A stretch of 34,565 nt of DNA from Propionibacteriaceae bacterium (GTDB taxonomy: Bacteria; Actinomycetota; Actinomycetes; Propionibacteriales; Propionibacteriaceae). A program made the position numbers and the translations under genes. The stretch lies in the NCBI GenBank assembly GCA_017882685.1, contig JADGPA010000125.1:1-34565 (forward strand), written 5' to 3'. The stretch's first letter is position 1; each line of letters starts with the position of its first letter. This document shows positions 7,191 through 16,900 of the stretch, in pieces. The notes under the pieces were generated by a model that saw nothing but the letters and a program-made list of their open reading frames with translations, was not told the DNA's origin and did not search any database.

Positions 7191-10100
7191 TGGGCTTCAA
7201 CAATCCGCCAATGACGTGGCGTGACCTCGAGCGCACGCTGAGCACTCCGGAGGGAAAGCCGTTCCCCGCTCATGACGTCCCCGTGTCGTGGCGTCGCCAT
7301 CCCTACGTCGCCCGCCCGATCGAGCGTCCCGAGGACGCCGTCCCGTACGCAGAGCTGCACGCCCACTCGTCGTTCTCGTTCCTCGACGGAGCCTCCGGCC
7401 CGGCCGAGCTCGCAGATGAGGCAGAACGGTTGGGCTTGCACGCCCTGGCTGTCACCGATCACGACGGCCTGTATGGCATCGTACGGTTCGCCGAGGCTGC
7501 CGAGTCGATGCGCCTGCAGACCGTGTTCGGCGCCGAGCTGTCCCTGGAGTTGCCGGCGCCCCAGGCCGGACAGCCGGACCCGGCGGGCTCCCACCTGCTG
7601 GTTCTGGCCGTCGGCGAGGAGGGCTATCACCGGCTAGCTGCTGGGATCACGGCCGGCCAGCTGACCGGGGGAGAGAAAGGCCGTCCGTGGTACGACCTGG
7701 ACGAGCTGGCCGAGCGCTCCGGTGGCCACTGGGTGGTGCTCACTGGGTGCCGCAAGGGGGCGGTGCGACAAGCCCTGGCCACAGAGGGGCCACACGGTGC
7801 CCGGCGTGAGCTCGCGGATCTGGTGCACCGCTTCGGCGCAGAGCGGGTCTTCGTGGAGCTCACCGACCATGGCCAGCCCCTCGACTCGTCCCGCAACGAC
7901 GCGCTCGCCGCGCTGGCCTCCGACCTGGGGCTGCCGACACTCGCCACCGGCAACGTCCACTACGCCACGCCCGCCCAGCACCCGCTGGCACAAGCGGTTG
8001 CCGCTGTGCGGGCGAACCGCAGCCTTGACGCCCTCGACGGCTGGCTGCCCGCAGCCGGGACGGCCTTCCTGCGCTCCGGTGCGGAGATGTCCACCCGGTT
8101 CGCCCGTTACCCGGGCGCCATCGCTCGCACCGTCGGGCTCGCCGATGAACTGGCCTTCCCGCTGCGGCGGGCAAAGCCCGCCCTGCCCAAGCAGGACGTG
8201 CCGCCGGGCCACACGCCGATGTCATGGTTGCGCCGCCTGGTCTGGGATGCCGTGCCCGTTCGTTACCCGGACCTGTCCCAAGCGGACGTCGAGCGGATCG
8301 AGCGCGAGCTGGCGGTGATCGAGTCAAAGGACTTTCCCGGCTACTTCCTGATCGTCCACGACATCGTTGCGGAGGCCAAGCGCCGGGGCATCCTGTGCCA
8401 GGGCCGCGGCTCGGCAGCCAACTCCGCCGTCTGCTACCTGCTGGGCATCACCGCCGTCGACTCGATCGCCTACGGACTGCCGTTCGAACGCTTCCTTTCC
8501 GCCCTGCGGGATGAGGAGCCCGACATCGACGTCGACTTCGACGCCGATCGCCGCGAGGAGATCATCCAGTGGGTCTTCGACCGCTACGGCCGGGAACGCG
8601 CAGCCCAGGTCTGCAACGTGATCCAGTACCGGCCGAAGAACGCGATCCGCGACATCTCCCGTGCGCTGGGCTACAGCCCCGGCCAGGGGGACGCCTTCGC
8701 GAGGCAGGTGGAGGGGTGGGCAGCGACCATCGCCGCCGACCCTTCCTCAACCTCCGGGAACGACCCTTCGACAGGCTCAGAAGGGGCCATACCTGCCCCG
8801 GTGATCGACCTGACCAGCCAGCTGTTGAAGGCGCCTCGCCACCTGGGCATCCACTCGGCAGGCATGGTGCTCACCGAGCGGCCGGTGGGCGAGGTGGTGC
8901 CGATCGAGCACGCCCGCATGGACAACCGCACGGTGATCCAGTGGGACAAGGACGACGCCGCCTGGATGGGGCTGGTGAAGTTCGACCTGCTCGGCCTGGG
9001 GATGCTGTCCGCCCTGCAGCACTGCTTCGACCTGGCGAGGGAGTGGACGGGGGAGACCTGGGACCTCGCCACCTTGCCCAAGGAGGAGGCGGGAGTCTAC
9101 GACATGCTCTGTCGTGCCGACTCGATCGGTGTGTTCCAGGTGGAGTCCCGCGCGCAGATGGGGCTGCTGCCACGGCTCCAGCCGCGGCGCTTCTACGACC
9201 TGGTGATCCAGATCGCCCTCATCCGTCCCGGCCCGATTCAGGGCGGCGCCGTGCATCCGTTCGTCCGACGGAAGCTGGGCCGGGAGGTGGTCACCTACCC
9301 CCACCCGAAGCTGGAGCCGGTGCTGAAGCGCACCCTCGGCGTACCGGTGTTCCAGGAGCAGTTGATGCAGATGGCGATGGCGGTAGGGGACTGCAGCGGC
9401 GAGGACGCCGACCTGCTGCGCCGCGCGATGGGCTCGAAACGCGGGCTGGAGCGCATCGAGTCACTGAAGCAGAAGCTGTACGAGGGCATGGCCCGCAACG
9501 GCCTGACAGGTGCAGAGGCCGACCACCTGTACGCACAGATCCAGGCCTTCTCCAACTTCGGCTTCGCCGAGTCGCACTCGCTGTCGTTCGCGCTGCTGGT
9601 GTACGCCTCCTCCTGGATGAAGCTTCACTACCCGGCCGCCTTCCTGGCTGGCCTGCTGCGCGCGCAGCCGATGGGGTTCTACTCCCCGTCCAGCCTCGTC
9701 TCCGACGCCCGCCGCCACGGTGTGGTGGTGCTGCGTCCCGACCTTGGGCGTTCCGGGGTGGACGCCGGCCTCGAGTTGGATCTGCTCCCTGGAGAGGCGC
9801 GTGAGGAAGGATCGTGCCATCACGAAGGGCTGGTAACGGGCCTGGCTTCTTGCGCCGACCGCCACCAGCCTCCGGTGGCCGACTTCGACGTTTCGGCCCC
9901 CGACGTCTCGGGGGCGCACCGTCGAGACGGTCGCTTCACCGTTCGGCTAGGGCTCTCCGGCGTCCGCGGCATCGGACGCGGCGTGGCCACCACGATCGTG
10001 ACGGAACGAGAATCGAACGGTGGCTACTGCTCGATGGAGGACCTGGTGCGCCGCACCGGGCTCAGGGCGGAGGACCTCGAGGCGCTCGCAGCCGCGGGGG

Positions 10101-10639
10101 CGCTGGAGTGCCTGGGCCTCACGCGACGTCAGGCGTTGTGGCGTGCTGGCAGCGCGGCACTCGACCAGCCCGGGTCTCTTCCGGGCACCCTTGTGGAGTC
10201 CCAGCCGTTGCTGTTCGGAGACCCGACACCGGTGGAGGTGCTGGCCGACGACCTTTGGGCCACAGGGGTGAGCACTGAAGACCACCCGATCGCACAGCTC
10301 CGCGAAGAGCTGGACGCCCGCGGAGTGCTGAGCACGGCCGGGTTGGCAACGGCCGAACCCGACCGGCGCGTCGAGGTGGGCGGGTTGGTCACGCACCGGC
10401 AACGTCCCGGAACCGCGTCCGGCATCACTTTCGTGAGCCTCGAAGACGAGTTCGGCCTCGTGAACGTTGTCTGCTCGGTGGGAGTGTGGCAACGCTTCAG
10501 GCGCGTAGCCCGCTCGTCGCCGGCACTGATCGTGCGCGGCAAGCTGGAACGCTCACCGGAGGGAGTCATCAACGTCGTGGCCGACCGCCTCGAGCCGCTA
10601 CCGATCATGGTGGTGCACCGCTCCCGCGACTTCCACTGA
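7190..10639 (+). CDS. dnaE2: Error-prone DNA polymerase DnaE2 (ImuC)
   Basis: C-family polymerase of 1149 residues that performs translesion synthesis after damage. It has an N-terminal PHP domain (YAELHAHSSFSFLDG, His57 and His59), the polymerase palm with PDIDVDFDADRRE (Asp447 and Asp449, matching E. coli alpha D401/D403) and the third Asp599 in KFDLLGLG, fingers with FQVESRAQMG, a helix-hairpin-helix region (LSGVRGIGRGVA) and a C-terminal OB fold (VEVGGLVTHRQRPGTASGITFVSLED). No C-terminal clamp motif is evident, as usual for DnaE2. ATG at 7190 shares its A with the imuB stop; a longer in-frame upstream start would run into imuB. Oddity: residues 517-532 (DPSSTSGNDPSTGSEG) are low complexity and encoded by a repeat-like element. 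Confidence 0.95.
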   Translation: MGFNNPPMTWRDLERTLSTPEGKPFPAHDVPVSWRRHPYVARPIERPEDAVPYAELHAHSSFSFLDGASGPAELADEAERLGLHALAVTDHDGLYGIVRFAEAAESMRLQTVFGAELSLELPAPQAGQPDPAGSHLLVLAVGEEGYHRLAAGITAGQLTGGEKGRPWYDLDELAERSGGHWVVLTGCRKGAVRQALATEGPHGARRELADLVHRFGAERVFVELTDHGQPLDSSRNDALAALASDLGLPTLATGNVHYATPAQHPLAQAVAAVRANRSLDALDGWLPAAGTAFLRSGAEMSTRFARYPGAIARTVGLADELAFPLRRAKPALPKQDVPPGHTPMSWLRRLVWDAVPVRYPDLSQADVERIERELAVIESKDFPGYFLIVHDIVAEAKRRGILCQGRGSAANSAVCYLLGITAVDSIAYGLPFERFLSALRDEEPDIDVDFDADRREEIIQWVFDRYGRERAAQVCNVIQYRPKNAIRDISRALGYSPGQGDAFARQVEGWAATIAADPSSTSGNDPSTGSEGAIPAPVIDLTSQLLKAPRHLGIHSAGMVLTERPVGEVVPIEHARMDNRTVIQWDKDDAAWMGLVKFDLLGLGMLSALQHCFDLAREWTGETWDLATLPKEEAGVYDMLCRADSIGVFQVESRAQMGLLPRLQPRRFYDLVIQIALIRPGPIQGGAVHPFVRRKLGREVVTYPHPKLEPVLKRTLGVPVFQEQLMQMAMAVGDCSGEDADLLRRAMGSKRGLERIESLKQKLYEGMARNGLTGAEADHLYAQIQAFSNFGFAESHSLSFALLVYASSWMKLHYPAAFLAGLLRAQPMGFYSPSSLVSDARRHGVVVLRPDLGRSGVDAGLELDLLPGEAREEGSCHHEGLVTGLASCADRHQPPVADFDVSAPDVSGAHRRDGRFTVRLGLSGVRGIGRGVATTIVTERESNGGYCSMEDLVRRTGLRAEDLEALAAAGALECLGLTRRQALWRAGSAALDQPGSLPGTLVESQPLLFGDPTPVEVLADDLWATGVSTEDHPIAQLREELDARGVLSTAGLATAEPDRRVEVGGLVTHRQRPGTASGITFVSLEDEFGLVNVVCSVGVWQRFRRVARSSPALIVRGKLERSPEGVINVVADRLEPLPIMVVHRSRDFH
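8738..8786. repeat. Repeat-like palindromic insertion inside dnaE2
   Basis: Two copies of GACCCTTC (8738-8745 and 8762-8769) lie 24 bases apart, and CCCTTC (8764-8769) forms an inverted repeat with GAAGGG (8780-8785) around the core GACAGGCTCA. The core string CCCTTCGACAGGCTCAG is of the type that recurs as a dispersed palindromic repeat in high-GC actinobacterial genomes (from memory, encoding peptides such as DPSTGSG or VEPVE depending on frame). Here it is in frame and codes for a 16-residue low-complexity loop. Confidence 0.65.
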
Positions 10640-10663
10640 CGCCTGCCCGGAGGTCGAGTCCGA

Positions 10664-11058
10664 TCAGGGAAGTCGGGCGACGGTCGTGCCCGTCCTCGGG
10701 GCACGGGGAATCTCTGCGACTCGATCCACGGTCCGCAGAAGCTCCTGCTTCGATGCCCGTCGGCGGGTGAGTTGATCTCGACGCGGTAGTTCACGCCGGT
10801 GGAAGCCCAGTCCGCGTCGAATCCACCAACGGCCACGACGCGGACTCCGTCCAGGCGTAGGCCGAGTGTGGCGGCTTCCCGGTAGAGGTCGTTCAGGATG
10901 CAGGCCGCCACACCGGCGTGGAGGAGGTGTGCACCGGTGAAGTCGGCCTCCACGTCGACGCCACCGTCGGTCCAGCGGTGGCCGAAGTGGGTCACGCCGC
11001 TGTCGGCGCCCGGTCGGAGTGTGCCGCTCCAGCACACGACGCGATAGCTGTCACTCAT
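10664..11058 (-). pseudogene. OsmC-family protein, frameshifted
   Basis: Reading from ATG 11058 the product starts MSDSYRVVCWSGTLRPGADSG and contains the OsmC-type helix GAHLLHAGVAACILNDLYREA with its conserved Cys, then NYRVEINSPAD. After that the frame drifts into an Arg/Pro-rich shadow. Shifting frame near 10756-10760 restores a typical OsmC end: ASKQELLRTVDRVAEIP then RAPRTGTTVARLP and a stop at 10664-10666. One missing base would explain this; repaired, the protein would be 131 residues. OsmC proteins reduce organic peroxides with a pair of Cys; the second Cys expected in the C-terminal half is absent even after repair. Either a decaying gene or a sequencing error. It is divergent from the DUF1801 gene, which has the same type of damage. 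Confidence 0.75.
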
Positions 11059-11128
11059 GACAGCAAGACCGCACCGTGGCCCCAACCGGACCCGAAGGAG
11101 CACAATCCTTGAGGAAGGCATCCGGGGG

Positions 11129-11526
11129 GTGACCGACGTGGACCAACGCAATGATCCTCGGGTGGACGACTACATCGCTTCGTTGCCCGACTGGCAGGCT
11201 CGGATCGCCCAACAGGTCCGCACCATGGTGCACCTGGCTGACGATGAGGTCGTGGAGACGATCAAGCGCACTCGTCTTCCCTACTTCGTGCTGAAGGGCA
11301 ACATCTGTGCCCTGCGGGCAGCCAGGGACCATCTCAACGTGTTCGTGTATGACCCGATCGCGCCCGACCCACAGGGCTGATCAACCAGGGCCACGACAAC
11401 GCGACTGCCCGGGCCATCCAGCTGCGGGAGGGCGACACCCTCAACGAAGACGCCCTCGTTGAGCTGTTCCGGGCAGTGATTGCGAACAATCGTGCAGGCG
11501 GCTGGCGGAAGCTGGTGGGAACCTAG
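11129..11526 (+). pseudogene. DUF1801 (YdhG-like) protein, frameshifted
   Basis: From GTG 11129, with AGGAAGG 10 bases upstream, the product reads VDDYIASLPDWQARIAQQVR, ETIKRTRLPYFVLKGNICAL and DHLNVFVYDP, a clear DUF1801 protein (small cytoplasmic fold of unknown function), but stops early at TGA 11378-11380. In the next frame from 11377 the remainder of the domain continues: LINQGHDNATARAIQLREG, LFRAVIANNRAGGWRKLVGT, ending TAG 11524-11526. Loss of one C in the GGC-CTG junction explains the break. Repaired length would be 132 residues, normal for the family. An upstream in-frame ATG at 11057 overlaps the divergent OsmC start and lacks a binding site. Could be a pseudogene or an assembly error. 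Confidence 0.8.
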
Positions 11527-11531
11527 GGGTC

Positions 11532-13136
11532 ATGCGGCAGATTGATACCGAGATCGCGATAATCGGCGGCGGAACGGGCGGTGTGGCCGCTGCCGTCGCC
11601 GCACTTCGCTCCGGCAGGCGCGTCGTGCTCACCGAGCAATACGCCTGGTTGGGCGGGCAATTCACGAGCCAGGCCGTTCCGCCGGATGAGCATTCCTGGG
11701 TGGAACAGTTCGGAGTCACGGCTACGAATCGAGCACTCCGTGAGTCGATCCGCCAGATCTACCGCTCCTCCTATCCGCTGACGATCCGGGCCCGGAACGA
11801 CTCCCGGCTCAACCCCGGCGCAGGCAGGGTGAGCAAGCTGTGTCACGAGCCACGTGTTGCCGTGGCTGCGATCAACCTGATGCTCGCCCCCTACCTGTCC
11901 AACGGTCAGCTCACGCTTCTCCAGCCCTGCTCCCCCGTGGCTGCCACCACGGAGCGGGACCACATCGTCGCCGTGGAGGTCGCGCCCCCGGGCGGCTCAG
12001 CGGATCATGTGGTGACCGCCCAGTACTTCCTGGACGCGACCGAAACCGGTGAGCTGCTGCGCCTCGCGTCCGCTGAGTACGTCACGGGAGCGGAGGCGCA
12101 CAGCGACACGGGGGAGCGGCATGCCCCCATGCAGGCCAACCCGATGAACATGCAGGCGATCACCTACTGCTTCGCAGTCGACCATGTCGACGGGGACCAC
12201 ACGATCGATCGACCGGAGATGTACGACTTCTGGCGCGCGTACGAGCCATCGTTCTGGGGCGGCCCCAAGCTGTCGTGGTCCGCGCCGGACCCGAGGACCC
12301 TGGAACTTGCGACGCGGACCTTCATCCCGAATCCTCAGGGCTCCGTCTCCGACTCCGCGAACTACCAGGGGGCCGAGGCGGGCGACAAGGATCTGTGGCT
12401 GTTCCGGCGGATCCTTGCCCGCGAGAACTTCGCGGAAGGCTTCTATGCCAGCGACATCACCCTCGTGAACTGGCCGCAGGTGGACTATTTCGTCGCCCCT
12501 GTCATCGACGTGCCCGACGCGGACAGGCGGCTGTGGGAGGCGAAGCAGCTCTCCCTCAGCATGCTTTATTGGATGCAGACGGAGGCGCCGCGGGCCGACG
12601 GCCGGTGCGGCTTGCCAGGCCTTCGCCTGCGATCGGACGTCGTGGGAACCGAAGACGGTCTGGCGCAGGCTCCCTACATCAGGGAGTCCCGGCGAATCAT
12701 CTCGGAGTACCGCATCGTTGAGCAGGATCTCGCGCTCGACGCGAGACGGGACCGAGGCGCTGTGAAGTACCCGGATTCCGTGGGGATCGGCATGTACCGG
12801 ATCGATCTGCACCCATCTACGGGTGGCGACAACTACATCGACGTCGCCAGTGCACCCTTCCAGATCCCGCTCGGTGCCTTGATTCCCGTCCGTATCGAGA
12901 ACCTGCTTCCTGCAGCGAAGAACATCGGCACGACCCATGTCACGAACGGTTGCTACCGACTCCATCCTGTGGAGTGGAACGTGGGCGAGGTTGCCGGCGA
13001 GCTGGCAGCGCACTGCCTGGATCTCGGGATCCCGCCACGCGCCGTCCGCGGGAACTCGTCACGCATGGCGGACTTCCAGAGACGGCTCGATGCGCGAGGG
13101 ATTGAGCGCGATTGGCCGAAAGTCGCCGGCTACTAG
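11532..13136 (+). CDS. FAD-dependent oxidoreductase (FAD_oxidored-like)
   Basis: A 534-residue flavoprotein. The N-terminus holds a Rossmann dinucleotide fold: IAIIGGGTGGVAAAVAAL (GxGxxG at residues 12-17) ending in the acidic residue of LTEQYAWLGGQFTSQ, where LGGxxTSQ is typical of the PF12831 FAD-dependent oxidoreductase group. A second FAD motif FLDATETGELLRLA (about residues 166-179) and the C-terminal AAKNIGTTHVTNGCYRLHPVEWNVGEVAGELAAH (split here: FAD pyrophosphate contact near NIGTTHV) support this. No signal peptide is visible. Substrate unknown; relatives are linked to sugar or organic acid oxidation, but nothing nearby tells. ATG 11532 lies 5 bases after the DUF1801 remnant with a weak binding site. 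Codon use looks somewhat less GC3-extreme than neighbours, consistent with transfer. Confidence 0.85.
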   Translation: MRQIDTEIAIIGGGTGGVAAAVAALRSGRRVVLTEQYAWLGGQFTSQAVPPDEHSWVEQFGVTATNRALRESIRQIYRSSYPLTIRARNDSRLNPGAGRVSKLCHEPRVAVAAINLMLAPYLSNGQLTLLQPCSPVAATTERDHIVAVEVAPPGGSADHVVTAQYFLDATETGELLRLASAEYVTGAEAHSDTGERHAPMQANPMNMQAITYCFAVDHVDGDHTIDRPEMYDFWRAYEPSFWGGPKLSWSAPDPRTLELATRTFIPNPQGSVSDSANYQGAEAGDKDLWLFRRILARENFAEGFYASDITLVNWPQVDYFVAPVIDVPDADRRLWEAKQLSLSMLYWMQTEAPRADGRCGLPGLRLRSDVVGTEDGLAQAPYIRESRRIISEYRIVEQDLALDARRDRGAVKYPDSVGIGMYRIDLHPSTGGDNYIDVASAPFQIPLGALIPVRIENLLPAAKNIGTTHVTNGCYRLHPVEWNVGEVAGELAAHCLDLGIPPRAVRGNSSRMADFQRRLDARGIERDWPKVAGY

Positions 13137-13380
13137 CCAGCCGCGAGTCTTCCGGTGCGGCATTTAGGCCGTTTTAGGTGGGTGTTGCGGGGCATTCGAT
13201 GATCTCGATCGAATTGCCTTGCACGAGACCTGGATGTGGGTGTGGAACAAATCTGAAGCCAGATGCCGCAGAACGTCGCCGGGTGCCGCTCCACGCCTGA
13301 CGAGCTGCAGATTCCTCCGAGAGATCGGCTCTGCGCTGGAACGACGATCATTGGCAGGAGTGTGCGTCGCTTCTTTCGCC
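13137..13380. other. Gene-free spacer with palindromes, 244 bases
   Basis: Between the FAD oxidoreductase and the convergent DUF2505 gene no convincing gene is seen. CGGC (13158-13161) and GCCG (13168-13171) around ATTTAG, followed by TTTT, could be a weak terminator for the oxidoreductase. ATTCGAT (13195-13201) and ATCGAAT (13209-13215) form a 7-bp inverted repeat with a 7-base loop, looking like an operator half-site pair. Local base composition is less GC-rich than the surroundings, in keeping with foreign or decayed DNA. Confidence 0.4.
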
Positions 13381-13884
13381 TCAGCCAGCGGTCGACTGGC
13401 CGGAGCGGCCAGCGAGCCATTCGTCGCCAACGCGCTGCTGCACGTCGAGGGCTTCCAGCAGCGCTGGGGCAGCCTGCTTGGCCAACCCGGGTCCGAGGAC
13501 GGGCACGTGCACGGTCAGCTCGCCGGCGTAGCTGAGTACCGAACCGCGTCCGCCGGGGGCGAGGGTGACGGTGCCCACCACGTCGGCAGGCATCCCCACG
13601 ACGCTGACGAGTGTCTTCCCGCGCCGGACGCCGTCGGCGGCGGCCGCTTCCCAGGCGATGTCATCGACGATGGTCATTGTCGGTCCGGCCAGCCGCTTCA
13701 CCACCGAGGGCGTCGGCATCATCCGGCGGGTGGAGGTCTGCAGGCCTTCCACCGAAACCTCGTGTTCGATGGGATCGGTCGCCAGGCACACCGCCCGAAG
13801 GAAGACGCGGTCGGTGAGCATTGCGAACACGGTCTCCACCGGAGCGGCGAAGTCGTTGATGGCGTGTATCTCCATGGGGGCCAT
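13381..13884 (-). CDS. DUF2505 domain protein (START-like fold)
   Basis: A 167-residue protein of the actinobacterial DUF2505 family, members of the Bet v1/START-like lipid- or ligand-binding superfamily by predicted fold. The pattern MEIHAINDFAAPVETVFAML then DRVFLRAVC, a central TRRMMPTPSVVKRLAG, and SYAGELTVHVPVLGPGLAKQ near the C-terminus is the usual layout: N-terminal strand, two short helices, sheet and long C-terminal helix. No ligand or function is known to me. ATG 13884 and a second ATG at 13875 (before EIHAINDF) are both possible; neither has a good Shine-Dalgarno. It is divergent from the glutamate dehydrogenase gene with a 50-base shared upstream region. Confidence 0.8.
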   Translation of the reverse strand: MAPMEIHAINDFAAPVETVFAMLTDRVFLRAVCLATDPIEHEVSVEGLQTSTRRMMPTPSVVKRLAGPTMTIVDDIAWEAAAADGVRRGKTLVSVVGMPADVVGTVTLAPGGRGSVLSYAGELTVHVPVLGPGLAKQAAPALLEALDVQQRVGDEWLAGRSGQSTAG

Positions 13885-13895
13885 TGTGGCGTGGA

Positions 13896-13901
13896 TAGGC
13901 T
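13896..13901 (+). promoter_or_regulatory. Candidate -10 element for NAD-GDH gene
   Basis: TAGGCT fits the TANNNT pattern and would start a transcript near 13908, leaving a leader of about 27 bases with AAGGAG (13924-13929) placed 5 bases before GTG 13935. No convincing -35 is seen, and the region overlaps the divergent DUF2505 start. Confidence 0.35.
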
Positions 13902-13934
13902 GAATGGAGCCCTACTCGCTGCGAAGGAGCAGTC

Positions 13935-16900
13935 GTGTCCAATGTGGTGCCCGGTAGTTCGATGGGGATGCGCGAGTCGCTGATGTCCGCCGCGATGGCC
14001 GAAGGACCCGCCGGCGACACGGGCTCACTGCTCGCCGCCTACCTCGCGCCCGTCCCCGAACCCGACCTGGTAGACATCGACCCCGCGTCCCTCGCGGGGA
14101 CGATCCAGCAGCACCTGCACCTCGGGAGCCGGCGCTCGCCCGGCCAGCACCTGCTGGAGATCCTCACCCCGGGGCAGACGCCCGGGGTGGGCCAGGACGG
14201 TTCGACGATGGCACTGATCGTGACCGATGACCGCTCGTTCCTCGTGGACACCGTCGCCATGGAACTCACCCGCCAGGAGTGGAGCCTGCGTCGGCTCTAC
14301 CACCCGCAGCTGCGGGTGCAGCGGGACGCCTCCGGCAAACTGACCTCCCTGGACGCAGACGCCGGGATCGCGGAGTCGTGGATTGCCGTGGAGATCTATC
14401 CTCCGCTGGGGGCTGCCGCCGAGAGCCTCTCCGACCAGCTCGTAGCCGGACTGCGCCAGGCACTGGCAGCCGTGACCGTCGCCGTCGAGGACTGGCAGCC
14501 GATGGTGCAGCAGGCCCGGGCAGCCGTCGAGGAACTCCGCGACGATCACACTCCCGCCGGCAGTGAGGCGGTGGCGCTGCTGGAATGGCTGGCCGACGAC
14601 CACTTCGTCTTCCTCGGCTACGCCGATTACGTGCTGTCCAGCGGTGCCCTGGTGCCTGTGCAGGGCAGCGGGTTGGGCATCCTGCGGGGGACGACCGAGT
14701 CCGACCGGCTCGCGGTCCCTGCGCACGGCGAGCGGGAGCCGCTGGTGATGGTCCGCGACCCGCGGCGTTCCCCGGTGCACCGCCCGGTGTACCTCGAGCA
14801 CGTCGTCGTCCGACGCTTCTCCGCCGATGGAGCGTTGCTCGGCGAGCGGCGGTTCCTTGGCCTGCTGGCCGCCTCCGCGTATACCGAGTCGGTGGCCAAC
14901 ATCCCGGTGCTGGTGGCCAAGGGCAGCCGCCTGCTGGCCGGCTGCGGCTTCGAGCCGCACTCCTACGGCTGGAACGCTGTGCGCCAGGTGGTGGCCACCT
15001 ACCCCCGCGACGAACTGTTCGAAGCCAGTGTTGAGGAACTCGCACCGATCGTTGCCGCGATCGCGGCCCTGCGTGAGCGCCGCCAAACCCGTGTGTTCCT
15101 GCGGCGGGCGCGCTACGGCAACTTCGCAACGGCGATCGTCTACCTGCCGCGCGACCGCTACAACACGGCGTCCCGCGTCCGCATCCAGGACATCCTGCTC
15201 GCCCGCCTCGGCGGCGTCGAGCTCGAGTTCACCACTCTTGTGAGCGAGTCGGTGCTGACCAGGCTGTTCTTCGTCGTGCGGCTCGGTCCGGATGCGCCCG
15301 ACGAGGTCGACGTCAACCGCATCCAGACCGAGGCCGCTGCGGCCACCCGCAGCTGGGACGACGACTTCGTCGCCCTTGTGGAGGCGCTGCCCAGCGAGCA
15401 GCGGGGTGTCGAGTTCAGCGAGGCCTACACCGCCGACTACCCGCCGGCCGTTGCCGTCGCCGACCTCGCCATGGCCAATCAGCTCACCGGCCCGGACGAC
15501 CTGCGGCTCTGCCTTGCCGAGCCGCTGGAGGACACCGACGAGTCCGACCTGCGGCTGAAGGTGATCAGCCACCGGTCGATGTCGCTCACCCAAGTGATGC
15601 CGCACCTGTCGGTGCTTGGGGCAGAAGTGATCGACGAGCGTCCCTACAGCTGGGACCTCCGCGGACGCCGCGTGCTGGTCTATGACTTCGGCCTTCGCCT
15701 GCCACCCGACACCGACGCCGCTTCGTGGGACGCGGAGGGGCGTCAGCGGTTCATGGACGTCTTCGTCGCCTCGTGGACGGGGGCCTGCGAGGCCGGCAAC
15801 CTGAACCGGCTGGTGGTCTCCGCCGGTCTGGACTGGCGCCAGGTCAGCTGGCTGCGGGGCATCTCCCGATACCTGTTGCAGGCCGGCGTGCCGTTCAGCC
15901 AGACCTACATCGCCAGCGCGCTCAACGCCTACCCGCGGGTCGCGTCCGGCCTGGTGGCGGCCTTCGAGACCCGGTTCGCCCCGGACCTCTACGACGACGA
16001 TGCAGAGCGATCGGTAGCGCTGGAAGAGCTGTACACCTGGCTCGGCCAGCAGCTGGACGCCGTCGCGAGCCTCGACCACGACCGGATCCTGCGGGCCTTC
16101 CTTGCGGTGATCCGTGCCGGGGTTCGCACGAACGCGTTCACCGGCAACCCCACCTGGGCCATCAAGCTGCTGCCCGCGGAGCTTCCGATGCTGCCCGAGC
16201 CGCGTCCGGAGTTCGAGATGTTCACGTACTCGCCACGGGTCCACGGCGTCCACCTGCGCTTCGGGCCGGTGGCCCGCGGCGGGTTGCGATGGTCGGACCG
16301 GCGGGAGGACTTCCGCACCGAGGTGCTCGGGCTGGTGAAGGCCCAGATGGTGAAGAACACCGTCATCGTCCCGGTGGGAGCAAAGGGCGGTTTCGTGCCG
16401 CAACTGCTTCCTGCGACCGCCAACCGCAGGGCCTGGCTGGCCGAGGGCACAGCCTGCTACCGGCTGTTCGTCGACGCCCTGCTGAGCCTCACCGACAACA
16501 TCGTCGACGGACATGTCGTGCCGCCGGAGGGCGTGTTGCGCTACGACGGTGATGACCCGTACCTGGTGGTTGCGGCAGACAAGGGCACAGCGACCTTCTC
16601 CGACCTGGCCAACGAGGTCTCTGTGGGACGCGGCTTCTGGCTGGGGGACGCGTTCGCCTCCGGCGGGTCCAGCGGCTACGACCACAAGGCGATGGGCATC
16701 ACCGCCCGCGGTGCGTGGGAGGCGGTGAAGCGGCATTTCGCCGAGCTGGGGCTCGACCCGGCCACCGACGAGTTCACCTGCGTCGGCATCGGCGACATGG
16801 CCGGCGACGTGTTCGGCAACGGCATGCTGCTGAGTGACCGGATGCGGTTGGTGGCCGCCTTCAACCACGTGCACATCTTCCTCGACCCGACGCCCGACCC

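Noticed and set aside
11059-11128. Upstream ATG start (11057) for the DUF1801 gene
   Set aside because: The leader peptide is basic and unlike the family, and overlaps the divergent OsmC start; GTG 11129 has AGGAAGG at proper spacing.
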